Shown in pieces: positions 1 through 9,561 of a DNA stretch of 64,000 bases. The position numbers and the translations under genes are program-made. The stretch lies in the NCBI GenBank assembly GCA_963665705.1, contig OY762448.1, positions 5,642,001 through 5,706,000 on the forward strand, written 5' to 3'. The notes under the pieces were generated by a model that ran no database searches, had not been told where the DNA came from, and saw nothing but the letters and a program-made list of their open reading frames with translations. This DNA is from Saccharicrinis sp963665705. GTDB lineage: Bacteria; Bacteroidota; Bacteroidia; Bacteroidales; Marinilabiliaceae. The stretch's first letter is position 1. Each line of letters begins with the position of its first letter.

Positions 1-118
1 TAAAAACATTCATTATGGTGTCATACATTACATATATAAGAATAACCTTTTTTAATTCATTTACCGATAAAAAATAGCCCTTTACCGATTGGGTTTTTTA
101 TTGGTATTGATTGTCTGG

Positions 119-126
119 TATATTTG
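119..126 (+). promoter_or_regulatory. possible -7 box upstream of the efflux operon
   Basis: TATATTTG matches the Bacteroidota -7 consensus TAnnTTTG. A T-run (94-99) lies about 20 nt upstream but is not a good TTTG -33 box. Transcription would start near 133, about 75 nt before the TolC-like gene. The first 207 bases hold no gene that I can support. Confidence 0.35.
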
Positions 127-207
127 TTTAATGTATTTTAAAAAAAACTATTAAATGCATTATGCTGGGTAATAAAATTTAAATAATGCAATCCTAACAT
201 CAATTAT

Positions 208-1518
208 ATGATAAAAAAAGCCAAATACATTAATATTTTATTTCTCTTATTAATTCCCTTTTCAGTTAAATCTCAGGGTGATACTCTGGAAGTTTCGCTT
301 AGCCAGGCAATGGTTTATGCTATAGAGTTTGGTTATCAAAGTGTAAATGCCAGGCATGATATTACAATTGCTAAAAAAAAGGTGAATGAAACTATTGCTA
401 TTGGATTACCGCAAATTAACGGAAGTGGTTCAATTGCAAATAATTTAAAACTTCAGGAAAATCAAATACAGTTTGGTGATACAACAATAACTACTGTTTT
501 TGGTACCAAATACAATAATTCAATTGGAGGAAGAGTTGATCAATTGCTTTTTGATGGATCATATTTTGTTGGATTGCAGGCTAGTAAAGTGTATGTTAGA
601 TTATCGGAAAATGTTGAACAAAAAACAAATATTGAATTAAAACAAGCTGTAGCAGAAGCTTATTTTTTATCTCTTGTTGCAAAACAGAATATTCAAGACT
701 TTAAAATCAATCTTGAAACCAATTTGTATACACTTAAACAAATTGAAGCATATTATCAAAAAGGATTTAGAGAAGACATTGAGGTAGATCAAATAAAATT
801 AATGGTAAACGAATCGCAAAGATTGTATGATGATGCCGAAAACCAATATAAAATAGCTTTGTCAATTTTAAAATTTGCAATGGGATATGATATTGAAAAG
901 CCATTGAAATTATCTGATGATATAAATAAAATATTGGTATCAATTCCTGTAAAGCCTGAATACGAAAATGATATAAAAACTCATATCGATTACAAAACAG
1001 TTCAAACACAAATCGATATTCAGGGACTTGCTATTAAAAATCAAAAAGCCTTGGCAATGCCTAGATTAAGTGCTTTTTTAACGTACGATTATACTTTTTT
1101 TGGACAAAATTGGTCTGATTTAGTAAAGACGGAAGGATCTATGGTGGGTGTTGGTTTATCCATTCCGATTTTTTCGAGTGGGCAAAGATCTGCTCAAATG
1201 AAACAGAAAAAGCTGGAGCTAAATAAATTGAATGTTGAAAAACAAATGGTTGAGCAAAGTTTAAAAAGAGATTTAATTGTGGCCAAAGCTAATCTGGATA
1301 ATGCCCGAAAACAATTTTTAAATGCCAGAGAATCAAAAGAGATTTCAGATAGAATTTACCAAAAATCACTCATTAAGTTTAAAAATGGTTTGTTGAATAG
1401 TTTAGAACTATCACAAAATGAAAGTAACATGACAGAGGCTGTTATCAATTATAATGGTGCTGCATTGAATTACTTTAACTTATTTATCAAATTTAAAAAA
1501 GCAACATCTCAGTTGTAA
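208..1518 (+). CDS. TolC-family outer membrane efflux protein
   Basis: Outer membrane channel of a tripartite efflux pump. The 436-residue product starts with a Sec signal peptide (about residues 1-22, ending SVKSQ). It then shows two alpha-helical OEP-type halves (about 30-220 and 245-430) with long Gln/Asn/Lys-rich heptad-like segments, the usual TolC architecture. Length is normal for the family. It is the first gene of an operon with the adaptor (54 nt downstream) and the RND pump, so it should form the exit duct of that pump. The substrate cannot be read from the sequence. No Shine-Dalgarno sequence is visible, as is usual in this phylum. Confidence 0.9.
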   Translation: MIKKAKYINILFLLLIPFSVKSQGDTLEVSLSQAMVYAIEFGYQSVNARHDITIAKKKVNETIAIGLPQINGSGSIANNLKLQENQIQFGDTTITTVFGTKYNNSIGGRVDQLLFDGSYFVGLQASKVYVRLSENVEQKTNIELKQAVAEAYFLSLVAKQNIQDFKINLETNLYTLKQIEAYYQKGFREDIEVDQIKLMVNESQRLYDDAENQYKIALSILKFAMGYDIEKPLKLSDDINKILVSIPVKPEYENDIKTHIDYKTVQTQIDIQGLAIKNQKALAMPRLSAFLTYDYTFFGQNWSDLVKTEGSMVGVGLSIPIFSSGQRSAQMKQKKLELNKLNVEKQMVEQSLKRDLIVAKANLDNARKQFLNARESKEISDRIYQKSLIKFKNGLLNSLELSQNESNMTEAVINYNGAALNYFNLFIKFKKATSQL

Positions 1519-1572
1519 TTATATAGGTTGCTTATAATTTTATTACGAATCCATATCAATAATCTATAAACA

Positions 1573-2685
1573 ATGAAAAAAATATTTATTTATATCATAT
1601 TGCTTACTACAATAATAGCATGTTCCTCCTCAGATAAGAATGAAATTAAATCAAAAATCAGTGACAATAAGAATACAATAAAGGCGCTTAAAAAGGAAAA
1701 TGACAAACTGGAAGTGCAGTTAAAGAAATTAGGAAATGATAATATTAAATTTAAACTTCCGGTAGTTGTACAAAAGGTAAAAAGGCAGGTGTTTAAGCAT
1801 TATATTCAGGCAAGTGGATTACTTGAGGCTGTGCAAAGTGCTAATATTAGTCCGGAAGTACCTGCTCAAATTAAAGCCATTCATGTTGTAGAAGGACAAA
1901 AAGTTAAAAAGGGACACTTGTTAGTTTCATTAAACTCTAATACTATTTCAAATGCTATTAAAGAAATCGAAACAAAATTAGAATTAGCAACGGATATTTA
2001 TAATAAGCAGAAGAGTCTTTGGGATCAAAATATTGGATCAGAAATTGAATATCTTCAAGCTAAAAATAATAGGGAATCACTTGAGAGGTCTCTAAAAACC
2101 CAAAAAGCACAATTGGAATTGTATTTTATAAAAGCACCTTTTGATGGTATTGTTGATAACATTATTTCAAAGGAAGGTGAGCTTTCTGCCCCTGGTGCAA
2201 TTATCCTTCAATTTGTAAATCTTAATAAGATGAAAGTTAATGCCGAGGTTTCCGAAGCATTTCTTCCTTTTATTTCTGCAGGTGATACAGTAGAGATTTC
2301 TTTTTCTACATATCCAGACCTTGTTAAATTAGAGCCCATTGTTAGAACAGGTAATATTATTCATCCTGAAAACAGGACTTTCAATGTTCAGGTAGTTTTG
2401 AATAACATAGAGAATAAATTAAAGCCAAATATGATGGCATCATTAAGAATAAATGATTACAAAATAGATGAAGCTTTGGTTGTTCCATCTGCCATTATTA
2501 AAAATGATATCACTGGCCAGTTTCTTTTTATTGCAGAAGGTAATACAGCAAATAAAGTATATGTAAAATCAGGTCGTTCGTATAAAGATGAAACGGTGAT
2601 TTTGAAGGGTTTGAATGAAGGTGATCAAGTAATTGTGGAAGGATTTAATACGGTTTCAAATGGAACCTTAGTTGAATTAAGATAA
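1573..2685 (+). CDS. RND efflux periplasmic adaptor (membrane fusion protein)
   Basis: HlyD/AcrA-type adaptor joining the inner-membrane pump to the TolC-like channel. The 370-residue product has a lipoprotein signal (lipobox ending at Cys17, TTIIAC). A charged coiled coil follows (about 24-55), then the first half of a lipoyl-like domain (about 75-120, with VVEGQKVKKGHLLVSL), a helical hairpin (about 125-185), the second lipoyl half (KAPFDGIVDNIISKEGE) and beta-barrel and membrane-proximal domains. The short N-terminal coiled coil after the lipid anchor is additional to the usual hairpin. It lies between the TolC-like and RND genes, 32 nt before the latter, all co-directional. Confidence 0.9.
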   Translation: MKKIFIYIILLTTIIACSSSDKNEIKSKISDNKNTIKALKKENDKLEVQLKKLGNDNIKFKLPVVVQKVKRQVFKHYIQASGLLEAVQSANISPEVPAQIKAIHVVEGQKVKKGHLLVSLNSNTISNAIKEIETKLELATDIYNKQKSLWDQNIGSEIEYLQAKNNRESLERSLKTQKAQLELYFIKAPFDGIVDNIISKEGELSAPGAIILQFVNLNKMKVNAEVSEAFLPFISAGDTVEISFSTYPDLVKLEPIVRTGNIIHPENRTFNVQVVLNNIENKLKPNMMASLRINDYKIDEALVVPSAIIKNDITGQFLFIAEGNTANKVYVKSGRSYKDETVILKGLNEGDQVIVEGFNTVSNGTLVELR

Positions 2686-2717
2686 GCTAGCTATAAAGCA
2701 TATTAATCATTATCGAA

Positions 2718-5700
2718 ATGCAAGAAAATCAAGATAAAAATATAGATGGTATAAAGGGGAAGATTGTTCGGGAGTTTAAACTAACAAGCCTGGCTCTTCG
2801 CAATAAAACCACAGTTTTATTACTCACTTTTTCCTTAGCTATTTTTGGATTAGTTTCATATAATACTTTACCTAAAGAATTATTTCCTGAAGTAGAACTT
2901 CCGTGGATTATGATTATGACTCCATATCCGGGTAATGCTCCTTTGGATATTGAAAATCTGGTTACACGCCCCATTGAAAAAGAATTAGAAACCATTAATG
3001 GAATCAAAGATATTAAGTCTACTTCTTCTCAGGGATTTTCGTATGTATTAATTGTTTTTAATAGTGGCATAGATAATAAAGTAGCATTGCAGGATTGTAA
3101 AGATGCAGTAGATGATGCCATGGATGATTTACCGGATGATTTACCTTCAGATCCGATTGTTAATGACATTGATGCTTCAGAATTTCCTGTTGTTAATATT
3201 AATTTATCAGGAGATTATAGTGTTGATGAACTTAAAAAATATGGCGAAATTTTAGAAGATGAAATTGAAGCCTTACCCGAAATTTCAAAAGTTGAAATAC
3301 AAGGAATCAATGAAAAGGAGATTAAAGTAAATGCAGATCCCTTGAAAATGGCTGCCCATAAAGTTAGTTTCAATGATATTGAAAACGCTATTGCTTATGA
3401 AAATATGAGTATATCCAGTGGTGAAATAAAATTAGGAAATACACGGAGATCTATTAGGGCATTAGGCGAATTTACCTCAGTTGATGAAATTGAAAATATT
3501 ATCGTTAAAAGTGAAGATGGTAAGATTGTTTATTTATACGATGTAGCAGAAGTTGTTGATGGATATGAGGAGCCATCGAGTATAACACGTTTGGATGAGC
3601 AACCCGTTATTTCATTGCAAGTAATAAAAAAAGGAGGCGAAAACCTTTTAAATGCCACCTCGAAAATAGACGATATACTCAATAAAGTTAGGGAGGATCA
3701 TATCTTTCCGGAAGCTTTGCAATTAACAATAACAAATGACCAGTCAGATATGGTTAAGGCTCAATTAAATAGTCTTGAGAATAGCATGATTATGAGTATG
3801 TTGTTTGTGGTATTGGTATTATTTTTCTTTTTAGGTACACGAAATGCACTTTTTGTAGGCTTAGCCATTCCGTTATCTATGTTTTTATCATTCGTTGTTT
3901 TACAAATAATCGGATATACCATTAATATGATGGTGCTCTTTGGATTGATACTGGCATTAGGTATGTTAGTAGATAATGCCATTGTGGTTGTTGAAAATAT
4001 TTACAGGTTTATTGATAAAGGTTATAAACCAATAGAAGCCGCAAGGAGAGCAGTTGGTGAGATTGCTATTGCTATTATTGCATCTACATTAACAACTCTC
4101 GCAGCTTTTTTCCCTTTAGTTTTCTGGGATTCGGTAATGGGAGAGTTTATGAAGTATCTACCTATTACATTAATAATAGTATTGTCCTCGTCGTTGTTCG
4201 TAGCTCTTGTAATAATACCTGTATTCTCGTCGATGTTTATTAAGCATTCAGATGAAGATAAAGTGCCGGATAAATTAGTAGTAATTAGGATTGTTGTAAT
4301 CCTTCTTGTTTTAGGATTGCTGTTTTATCTATTAGATATAACGATTCTTGGTAGTCTTATGTTTATTGGAGCTTTTGTTTCATTGATGAATTTTCTATTT
4401 TTTGCCAAAATCGGCATCTGGTTTAAAACAACTTTTCTGGATACCCTTGAAAGGATATATGTAAAATTTCTATCTGCCGCTTTAGCAGGTAAACGCCCCC
4501 GAAATTTGCTGTTTGCTACGGTTTTATTAATGTTTTTAACCATAGCATTTTATTTTATGAGCTCTCCTAATACTGTATTTTTCCCTTCAGGTGATCCTAA
4601 TTTTATTAATGTATTTGTAGAGCTACCTGCAGGTACGCATATTACAGCAACTGATAAATTTGCTCACAAGCTTGAGAAAGATATTATTAAAATGATTGAG
4701 CCTTATAAAGTGGCTGTTAAATCTGTACTAACTAACGTTGGAGATGGAGCTAGGTTGGAAGATGATTTAGATTTTTCAACACGAGATAATAAATGCCTGG
4801 TTACGGTTTCTTTTGTAGATTATGAAGATAGAAATGGAGTAAATACTCCGGATGTTCTTAAAATGTTTAACGATAGTTTAACCTATAATTATCCCGGAGC
4901 TATTTTTACTATTGACAGGGATAAAGGGGGGCCTCCCACAGGAAAACCTATTAATTTAGAAATTTCAGGTTATGACTTTGATGAACTGGTTTATTTGGCC
5001 GATACCATTGAGGGTATTATAGAAAGGGAACAGATTGAAGGAATAGAAGGCTTAAAGATGGATTTAAATGTAAATAAGCCAGAGATGATTGTGTCAATTG
5101 ATAGAGAGAAAGTTCGTCGTTTTGGGATGTCCACAGCGCAAGTATCCAGTACACTCAGAACTGCCTTATTTGGAAAAGAAGTATCGGATTATAAAATTGG
5201 CGAGGATAAATATCCAATTCAATTGCGATTGAAGGAAGAGTATCGCAATAGTATTCCTGCGTTGATGAATCAGCAAATCGTATTTAGGGATAATATGGGT
5301 AAACTGATGCAAATTCCTATATCTGCAGTTGCCGATTTTACTTTCACAACTACTTATGATGCTGTAAAGCGTATTGATTTAGATAGAGTCGTTACTTTGT
5401 ATTCTAATGTTTTAGAAGGGTATAATGCGAATAACGTTAATAATGAGATAAAAGCTGTGCTTGAGGATTTTGAAATGCCTTCGGGGTATGAATATAAGTT
5501 TACAGGAGAGCAAGAGGAACAAGCTGAATCTATGGAGTTTTTGTCTTTTGCACTAGGATTAGCAGTTGCATTAATTCTTATCATTCTGGTTACACAATTT
5601 AATTCAATTGTAAAACCTTTTATTATTATAGCTAGTGTATTGTTTAGTACTATTGGTGTTTTTGGTGGTTTGGCTACGTTTAAAATGGATTTTGTGGTTA

Positions 5701-6152
5701 TTATGACTGGTATTGGAATTGTTTCTTTAGCTGGGGTTGTTGTAAATAATGCGATTGTTTTGATTGATTACATTGAACTTTTAAAGAGTCAGAAACGTAA
5801 GGAGTTAGGACTTGGTGAAAAGGTGTTTCTTCCTGTAGATGTGGCCACTGATTGTATTGTTCTGGCAGGTAAAACCAGGTTGCGACCTGTTTTACTAACA
5901 GCGATTACTACTATTTTAGGATTATTCCCTATGGCTATTGGTATTGATATTGATTTTTGGGGTTTGTTAAGCAGTTTCGAACCTAATATAAGTTTTGGAG
6001 GAGATATGGCAGCTATGTGGTCCCCAATGTCATGGACGGTGATATTTGGACTTACTTTCGCTACATTTTTGACACTGGTTATTGTTCCGGTTATGTATAG
6101 AATTGCAGTATTAACAAAGAAAAAGATGTTGCATATAATGGGTAAGATTTAA
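2718..6152 (+). CDS. RND-family efflux transporter permease
   Basis: Inner-membrane drug/proton antiporter of the AcrB/MexB superfamily, 1144 residues, a little longer than AcrB (about 1050). TM1 is near 29-48, followed by a large periplasmic porter domain, TM2-6 (about 345-510), extra hydrophobic segments near 520-570, a second porter domain and TM8-12 (about 950-1130). The TM4 motif reads GMLVDNAIVVVEN, so the first Asp of the AcrB Asp407/Asp408 pair is kept and the second is Asn. The TM10 motif reads GVVVNNAIVLIDY, with Asn where AcrB has Lys940. That pattern marks a subgroup distinct from AcrB, so proton coupling may differ. Last gene of the operon, followed by a clear terminator. Substrate unknown. 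Confidence 0.93.
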   Translation: MQENQDKNIDGIKGKIVREFKLTSLALRNKTTVLLLTFSLAIFGLVSYNTLPKELFPEVELPWIMIMTPYPGNAPLDIENLVTRPIEKELETINGIKDIKSTSSQGFSYVLIVFNSGIDNKVALQDCKDAVDDAMDDLPDDLPSDPIVNDIDASEFPVVNINLSGDYSVDELKKYGEILEDEIEALPEISKVEIQGINEKEIKVNADPLKMAAHKVSFNDIENAIAYENMSISSGEIKLGNTRRSIRALGEFTSVDEIENIIVKSEDGKIVYLYDVAEVVDGYEEPSSITRLDEQPVISLQVIKKGGENLLNATSKIDDILNKVREDHIFPEALQLTITNDQSDMVKAQLNSLENSMIMSMLFVVLVLFFFLGTRNALFVGLAIPLSMFLSFVVLQIIGYTINMMVLFGLILALGMLVDNAIVVVENIYRFIDKGYKPIEAARRAVGEIAIAIIASTLTTLAAFFPLVFWDSVMGEFMKYLPITLIIVLSSSLFVALVIIPVFSSMFIKHSDEDKVPDKLVVIRIVVILLVLGLLFYLLDITILGSLMFIGAFVSLMNFLFFAKIGIWFKTTFLDTLERIYVKFLSAALAGKRPRNLLFATVLLMFLTIAFYFMSSPNTVFFPSGDPNFINVFVELPAGTHITATDKFAHKLEKDIIKMIEPYKVAVKSVLTNVGDGARLEDDLDFSTRDNKCLVTVSFVDYEDRNGVNTPDVLKMFNDSLTYNYPGAIFTIDRDKGGPPTGKPINLEISGYDFDELVYLADTIEGIIEREQIEGIEGLKMDLNVNKPEMIVSIDREKVRRFGMSTAQVSSTLRTALFGKEVSDYKIGEDKYPIQLRLKEEYRNSIPALMNQQIVFRDNMGKLMQIPISAVADFTFTTTYDAVKRIDLDRVVTLYSNVLEGYNANNVNNEIKAVLEDFEMPSGYEYKFTGEQEEQAESMEFLSFALGLAVALILIILVTQFNSIVKPFIIIASVLFSTIGVFGGLATFKMDFVVIMTGIGIVSLAGVVVNNAIVLIDYIELLKSQKRKELGLGEKVFLPVDVATDCIVLAGKTRLRPVLLTAITTILGLFPMAIGIDIDFWGLLSSFEPNISFGGDMAAMWSPMSWTVIFGLTFATFLTLVIVPVMYRIAVLTKKKMLHIMGKI

Positions 6153-6176
6153 TATATGATCTGATTTAATATTTAG

Positions 6177-6206
6177 AGGGGAAATTTGAAAGTTTCCCCT
6201 TTTTTC
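6177..6206 (+). terminator. rho-independent terminator of the efflux operon
   Basis: Stem GGGGAAA (6178-6184) pairs with TTTCCCC (6193-6199) around an 8-nt loop and is followed by a run of T. It starts 25 nt after the RND stop codon and separates the efflux operon from mreC. Confidence 0.85.
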
Positions 6207-6328
6207 ATGTTTATTGAATAATCGTAATGAAAATTAAATGGTAAAAGATTAACTTTACGCGTGGCTGACTTATGACCTCTAAATTAGATGAGGTTGAATT
6301 AAGTTTATGATTTTGTATATGAGTCAAA

Positions 6329-6336
6329 TACATTTG
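6329..6336 (+). promoter_or_regulatory. -7 box of the mreCD-mrdA-rodA operon
   Basis: TACATTTG fits TAnnTTTG. TTTA at 6304-6307 could serve as a weak -33 element (21-nt spacer). The expected start near 6343 gives a leader of about 20 nt before mreC at 6363. Its presence after a terminator agrees with mreC being the first gene of its transcript. Confidence 0.5.
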
Positions 6337-6362
6337 TATAAAGAAAACAACGCAACATTTTA

Positions 6363-7190
6363 ATGAGGAATTTCTTACATTTTTTAATTAAGCATCATAT
6401 AGGTTTATTGTTTATACTTTTAGAATTAGTTGCTTTTATTTTAATTGTAACATATAATCAAAATCAAAGAGCCATATATTTAAGTTCATCTTCAAAAATG
6501 AGTGGTGGACTTTTTGAAACAGTCAGTAATGTTGAACAATATTTTGTTCTTAAAAAGGTTAATCAAGAGTTAGCTGAAGAAAACTCCTATTTACGAAGTC
6601 AATTACCAACATCATTTGTACAGGCAAAAGATTATTTTGCTTTGGTAGGTGATTCCAGTACTTCAACTCAATATAAATATCGTACATGTCGGGTCGTTAA
6701 TAATTCCATACGTAAACACTTTAATTATATCACTCTTAATAAAGGTAGTCTGGATGGGATCAAGCCTGATATGGGTATCATATCAGGTCGAGGAGTAGTC
6801 GGTATTGTCATCAAGTGTACAAAAAATTTCAGTACTGCTTTATCGATATTAAATCCAAGATTAAAAATTTCAGCTAAACTTAAAGGATCTGATTTTTTTG
6901 GATCGGTAAGTTGGGATAATAAATCCATTAACCATGTAATTCTGGATGAAATACCCGAACACGCAGAAGTTCAATTAGGAGATCAAGTAATAACTAGTGG
7001 TTATTCCTCTACTTTCCCTGAGGGTGTTTTAATCGGAACCGTAGAAAGTGTAGAGCATCCCGTTGGAGAAAGTTTTTTTAAGATTAAGGTGAAATTGAGT
7101 GTTGATTTTGCCAGATTAAATTATGTTGAGGTTGTTGAAAATATCTTTCAAGATCAACAAATACAATTAGAGGAGGAGAGTTTAAAATGA
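6363..7190 (+). CDS. mreC: rod shape-determining protein MreC
   Basis: Bitopic scaffold of the elongasome that links MreB, MreD and the PBP2-RodA synthase in the periplasm. The 275-residue product has one N-terminal TM helix (about 12-30), a coiled-coil dimerisation segment (about 55-80) and the two beta-barrel domains of MreC (about 100-265, including YITLNKGSLDGIKPDMGII and GDQVITSGYSSTFPEGVLIG, both family hallmarks). Its stop overlaps the mreD start (ATGA), implying translational coupling. mreB, usually the gene just upstream, is not in this window. An efflux operon occupies that place. Confidence 0.93.
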   Translation: MRNFLHFLIKHHIGLLFILLELVAFILIVTYNQNQRAIYLSSSSKMSGGLFETVSNVEQYFVLKKVNQELAEENSYLRSQLPTSFVQAKDYFALVGDSSTSTQYKYRTCRVVNNSIRKHFNYITLNKGSLDGIKPDMGIISGRGVVGIVIKCTKNFSTALSILNPRLKISAKLKGSDFFGSVSWDNKSINHVILDEIPEHAEVQLGDQVITSGYSSTFPEGVLIGTVESVEHPVGESFFKIKVKLSVDFARLNYVEVVENIFQDQQIQLEEESLK

Positions 7191-7705
7191 TTAGTCTGAT
7201 TCCAAGATACGTATTCAATTTTTTCTTTTTTTTATTTTTGCAGGTATTAATACTTAATAAAATAGAGTTTTCAGGATATATTAATCCTTACCTATATGTA
7301 TTATTTATTTTAACCTTACCTTTTGAAACTCCTGGATGGTTGGTTTTAGTTTTAGCTGCTATTTTAGGTATAAGTATAGATATGTTTTCAAATACTCCCG
7401 GAATGCATATGGCAGCTATATTGTTATTAGCATATTTGCGAAAATATGTCTTAATGCGAATTTCTCCCAGAGAAGGATATGAAGTAGGAACACTTCCAAT
7501 TCCTTCCTATTATGGTTTTCCCTGGTTTTTTAAATATGCTGGTATACTCGTTATTATACATCACTTATTTTATTTTATTTTAGAATCATTTTCCTTTTCG
7601 AATATTATAGAAATTATTGGAAGAACAATTTTTAGCTCCGTTTTTACTTTAATTATTATGGGAGTTACACTCTTGTTTAACTATCAAAAACGCAACAGAA
7701 TCTAA
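7187..7705 (+). CDS. mreD: rod shape-determining protein MreD
   Basis: Small integral membrane protein of the elongasome, 172 residues, with about five hydrophobic helices. The family is poorly conserved, so the call rests on length, hydropathy, the motif GWLVLVLAAILGISIDMFSN early in the protein and position: the start overlaps mreC by 4 nt and mrdA follows 11 nt later. It acts in the inner membrane together with MreC and PBP2. No other function is suggested. Confidence 0.88.
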   Translation: MISLIPRYVFNFFFFLFLQVLILNKIEFSGYINPYLYVLFILTLPFETPGWLVLVLAAILGISIDMFSNTPGMHMAAILLLAYLRKYVLMRISPREGYEVGTLPIPSYYGFPWFFKYAGILVIIHHLFYFILESFSFSNIIEIIGRTIFSSVFTLIIMGVTLLFNYQKRNRI

Positions 7706-7716
7706 AGATTAGCGAC

Positions 7717-9561
7717 GTGGAGAATTTAAATAGACGTACATTAGTTGTTGCCTTAATATACATTTCAATAGGGATTGCCTTTATTGTTAAATTGTTTATT
7801 CTTCAGGTTTATGACCCCTCCTATAAGTATTCTGCAGAAAGTAATACCCGAAGAGAGATTATCAATTATCCTGCACGAGGATTAGTATATGATAGAAATG
7901 GAAAGCTTGTGGTTTCCAACCAGGCTAATTATGATTTAATGGTAGTGCCAAGAGAGTTAAAGCCAATGGACACATTGTCTTTTTGCAGGGCCTTAAATAT
8001 TAGCAAGAATGATTTAATCGGATTATTTCATGAAATGAGGGTGAAATTGAGAAGTAGAAAAATTTCATCGATTAAGCCATCTGTTTTTTATAAGCAACTT
8101 TCAGCAGAGCAATATGGGTATCTACAAGAGAAGCTTTATAAGTTTGATGGGTTTTTCGTTCAGCGCAGAACACTCAGAAAATACGAATATCCTAATGCTG
8201 GTCATATTCTTGGGTATATTGGAGAAGTTGGTCCAAGTACGATTAAAAAAGATGACTATTATATAAATGGTGATTATCATGGTATTAATGGAATAGAGTC
8301 AACTTATGAGAAGTTTTTAAGAGGTAAAAAGGGGTATGAATATGTTTTAGTAGATGTTCATGGCAGAGAAAAAGGGGCTTTTCGTGATGGGAAATTTGAT
8401 ATTCCAGCAGAAGCAGGAAAAGATATTTCGCTTACGATTGATATAGAACTCCAAAAATACGGTGAAGAGTTGATGGCAAATAAAATCGGTTCTATTGTTG
8501 CTATTGAACCAGAAACTGGTGAGATATTAACAATGGTTTCAGCTCCCAGTTATGATCCATCCTTGTTTGTAGGAAAGAAAAGAGCCGGGAATTTTGTAGA
8601 ACTGAGTACGGATTCACTTAAGCCTTTATTTAATAGGCCAATTATGGCTTTGTATCCTCCGGGTTCAACTTTTAAACCTTTAAATGCCTTAATTGGTCTT
8701 CAGGAAGGTGTAATTACTCCACAATCTAAATTTGAGTGTCATATGGGTTATTCTGTAGGTAGTTTTCATTTGGGTTGTCATAATCATTCTAGTCCTTTAG
8801 ATTTAAGACATTCCATAGCAGGATCCTGTAATGCATATTATTGTCATGTATTTAGAGATATTCTTGATAACCCTAAAAATGAAACTGTTCAGGATGGGTT
8901 TGAATTATGGAAAGAGTATTTAGTACGGTTTGGATTTGGATATAAACTGGGTGTTGATTTTGCAAATGAAAAAAGAGGATTCGTTCCTAATCATAAAACA
9001 TATGATAAAATTTATCGTAAAAGTTGGTCCTCACTGACAGTTGTTTCATTGGCTATTGGTCAGGGAGAACTGTTAACAACACCATTGCAAATTGCCAATA
9101 TGGCTGCTACTATTTCTAATAAAGGAAAATTCTTTACTCCGCATATTATCAAAGAGATAGAAAATGATACAATACCATCCCGATTTACTAAAATTCATGA
9201 AACAGAAGTGGACACTTCAAACTTTACCCCTGTAATTGAAGGTATGGAAATGGCTGTTTGGGATACGGGAGGAAATACTGCAGGTGTAGCGAGAATACCG
9301 GGTATAAGAATCTGTGGAAAAACAGGAACAGCTGAAAATCCACACGGAGAAGACCATTCTGTATTTATTGCATTTGCTCCAAAGGATAATCCTAAAATTG
9401 CAATTGCTGTTTATGTAGAAAACGGAGGATTTGGTTCAAGGTGGGCCGCTCCAATTGCCAGTTTAATGGTTGAAAAATATTTGAAAGATGAAATTGACCC
9501 ATCTCGTAAATGGATGGAAAAAAAAATGTTAGAAGGAGACTTGATTCATGCCACAAAATAA
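7717..9561 (+). CDS. mrdA: penicillin-binding protein 2 (elongation-specific transpeptidase)
   Basis: Class B PBP that cross-links peptidoglycan during side-wall growth. The 614-residue product has an N-terminal TM helix (about 8-28), the PBP dimerisation domain (about 45-235) and the transpeptidase domain with SxxK as STFK (Ser near 317), SxN as SCN and KTG as KTGTAEN near 533. The start codon is GTG at 7717 and gives MENLNRRT; no better ATG lies nearby upstream. Its 3' end overlaps rodA by 14 nt, the usual arrangement for coupled expression of the polymerase and transpeptidase pair. Confidence 0.95.
   Translation: MENLNRRTLVVALIYISIGIAFIVKLFILQVYDPSYKYSAESNTRREIINYPARGLVYDRNGKLVVSNQANYDLMVVPRELKPMDTLSFCRALNISKNDLIGLFHEMRVKLRSRKISSIKPSVFYKQLSAEQYGYLQEKLYKFDGFFVQRRTLRKYEYPNAGHILGYIGEVGPSTIKKDDYYINGDYHGINGIESTYEKFLRGKKGYEYVLVDVHGREKGAFRDGKFDIPAEAGKDISLTIDIELQKYGEELMANKIGSIVAIEPETGEILTMVSAPSYDPSLFVGKKRAGNFVELSTDSLKPLFNRPIMALYPPGSTFKPLNALIGLQEGVITPQSKFECHMGYSVGSFHLGCHNHSSPLDLRHSIAGSCNAYYCHVFRDILDNPKNETVQDGFELWKEYLVRFGFGYKLGVDFANEKRGFVPNHKTYDKIYRKSWSSLTVVSLAIGQGELLTTPLQIANMAATISNKGKFFTPHIIKEIENDTIPSRFTKIHETEVDTSNFTPVIEGMEMAVWDTGGNTAGVARIPGIRICGKTGTAENPHGEDHSVFIAFAPKDNPKIAIAVYVENGGFGSRWAAPIASLMVEKYLKDEIDPSRKWMEKKMLEGDLIHATK

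Noticed and set aside
60..90. Two copies of TTTACCGAT about 21 bp apart near the window start
   Set aside because: The spacing is suggestive of an operator, but the match is short, the DNA is AT-rich and the upstream context is cut off by the window edge.
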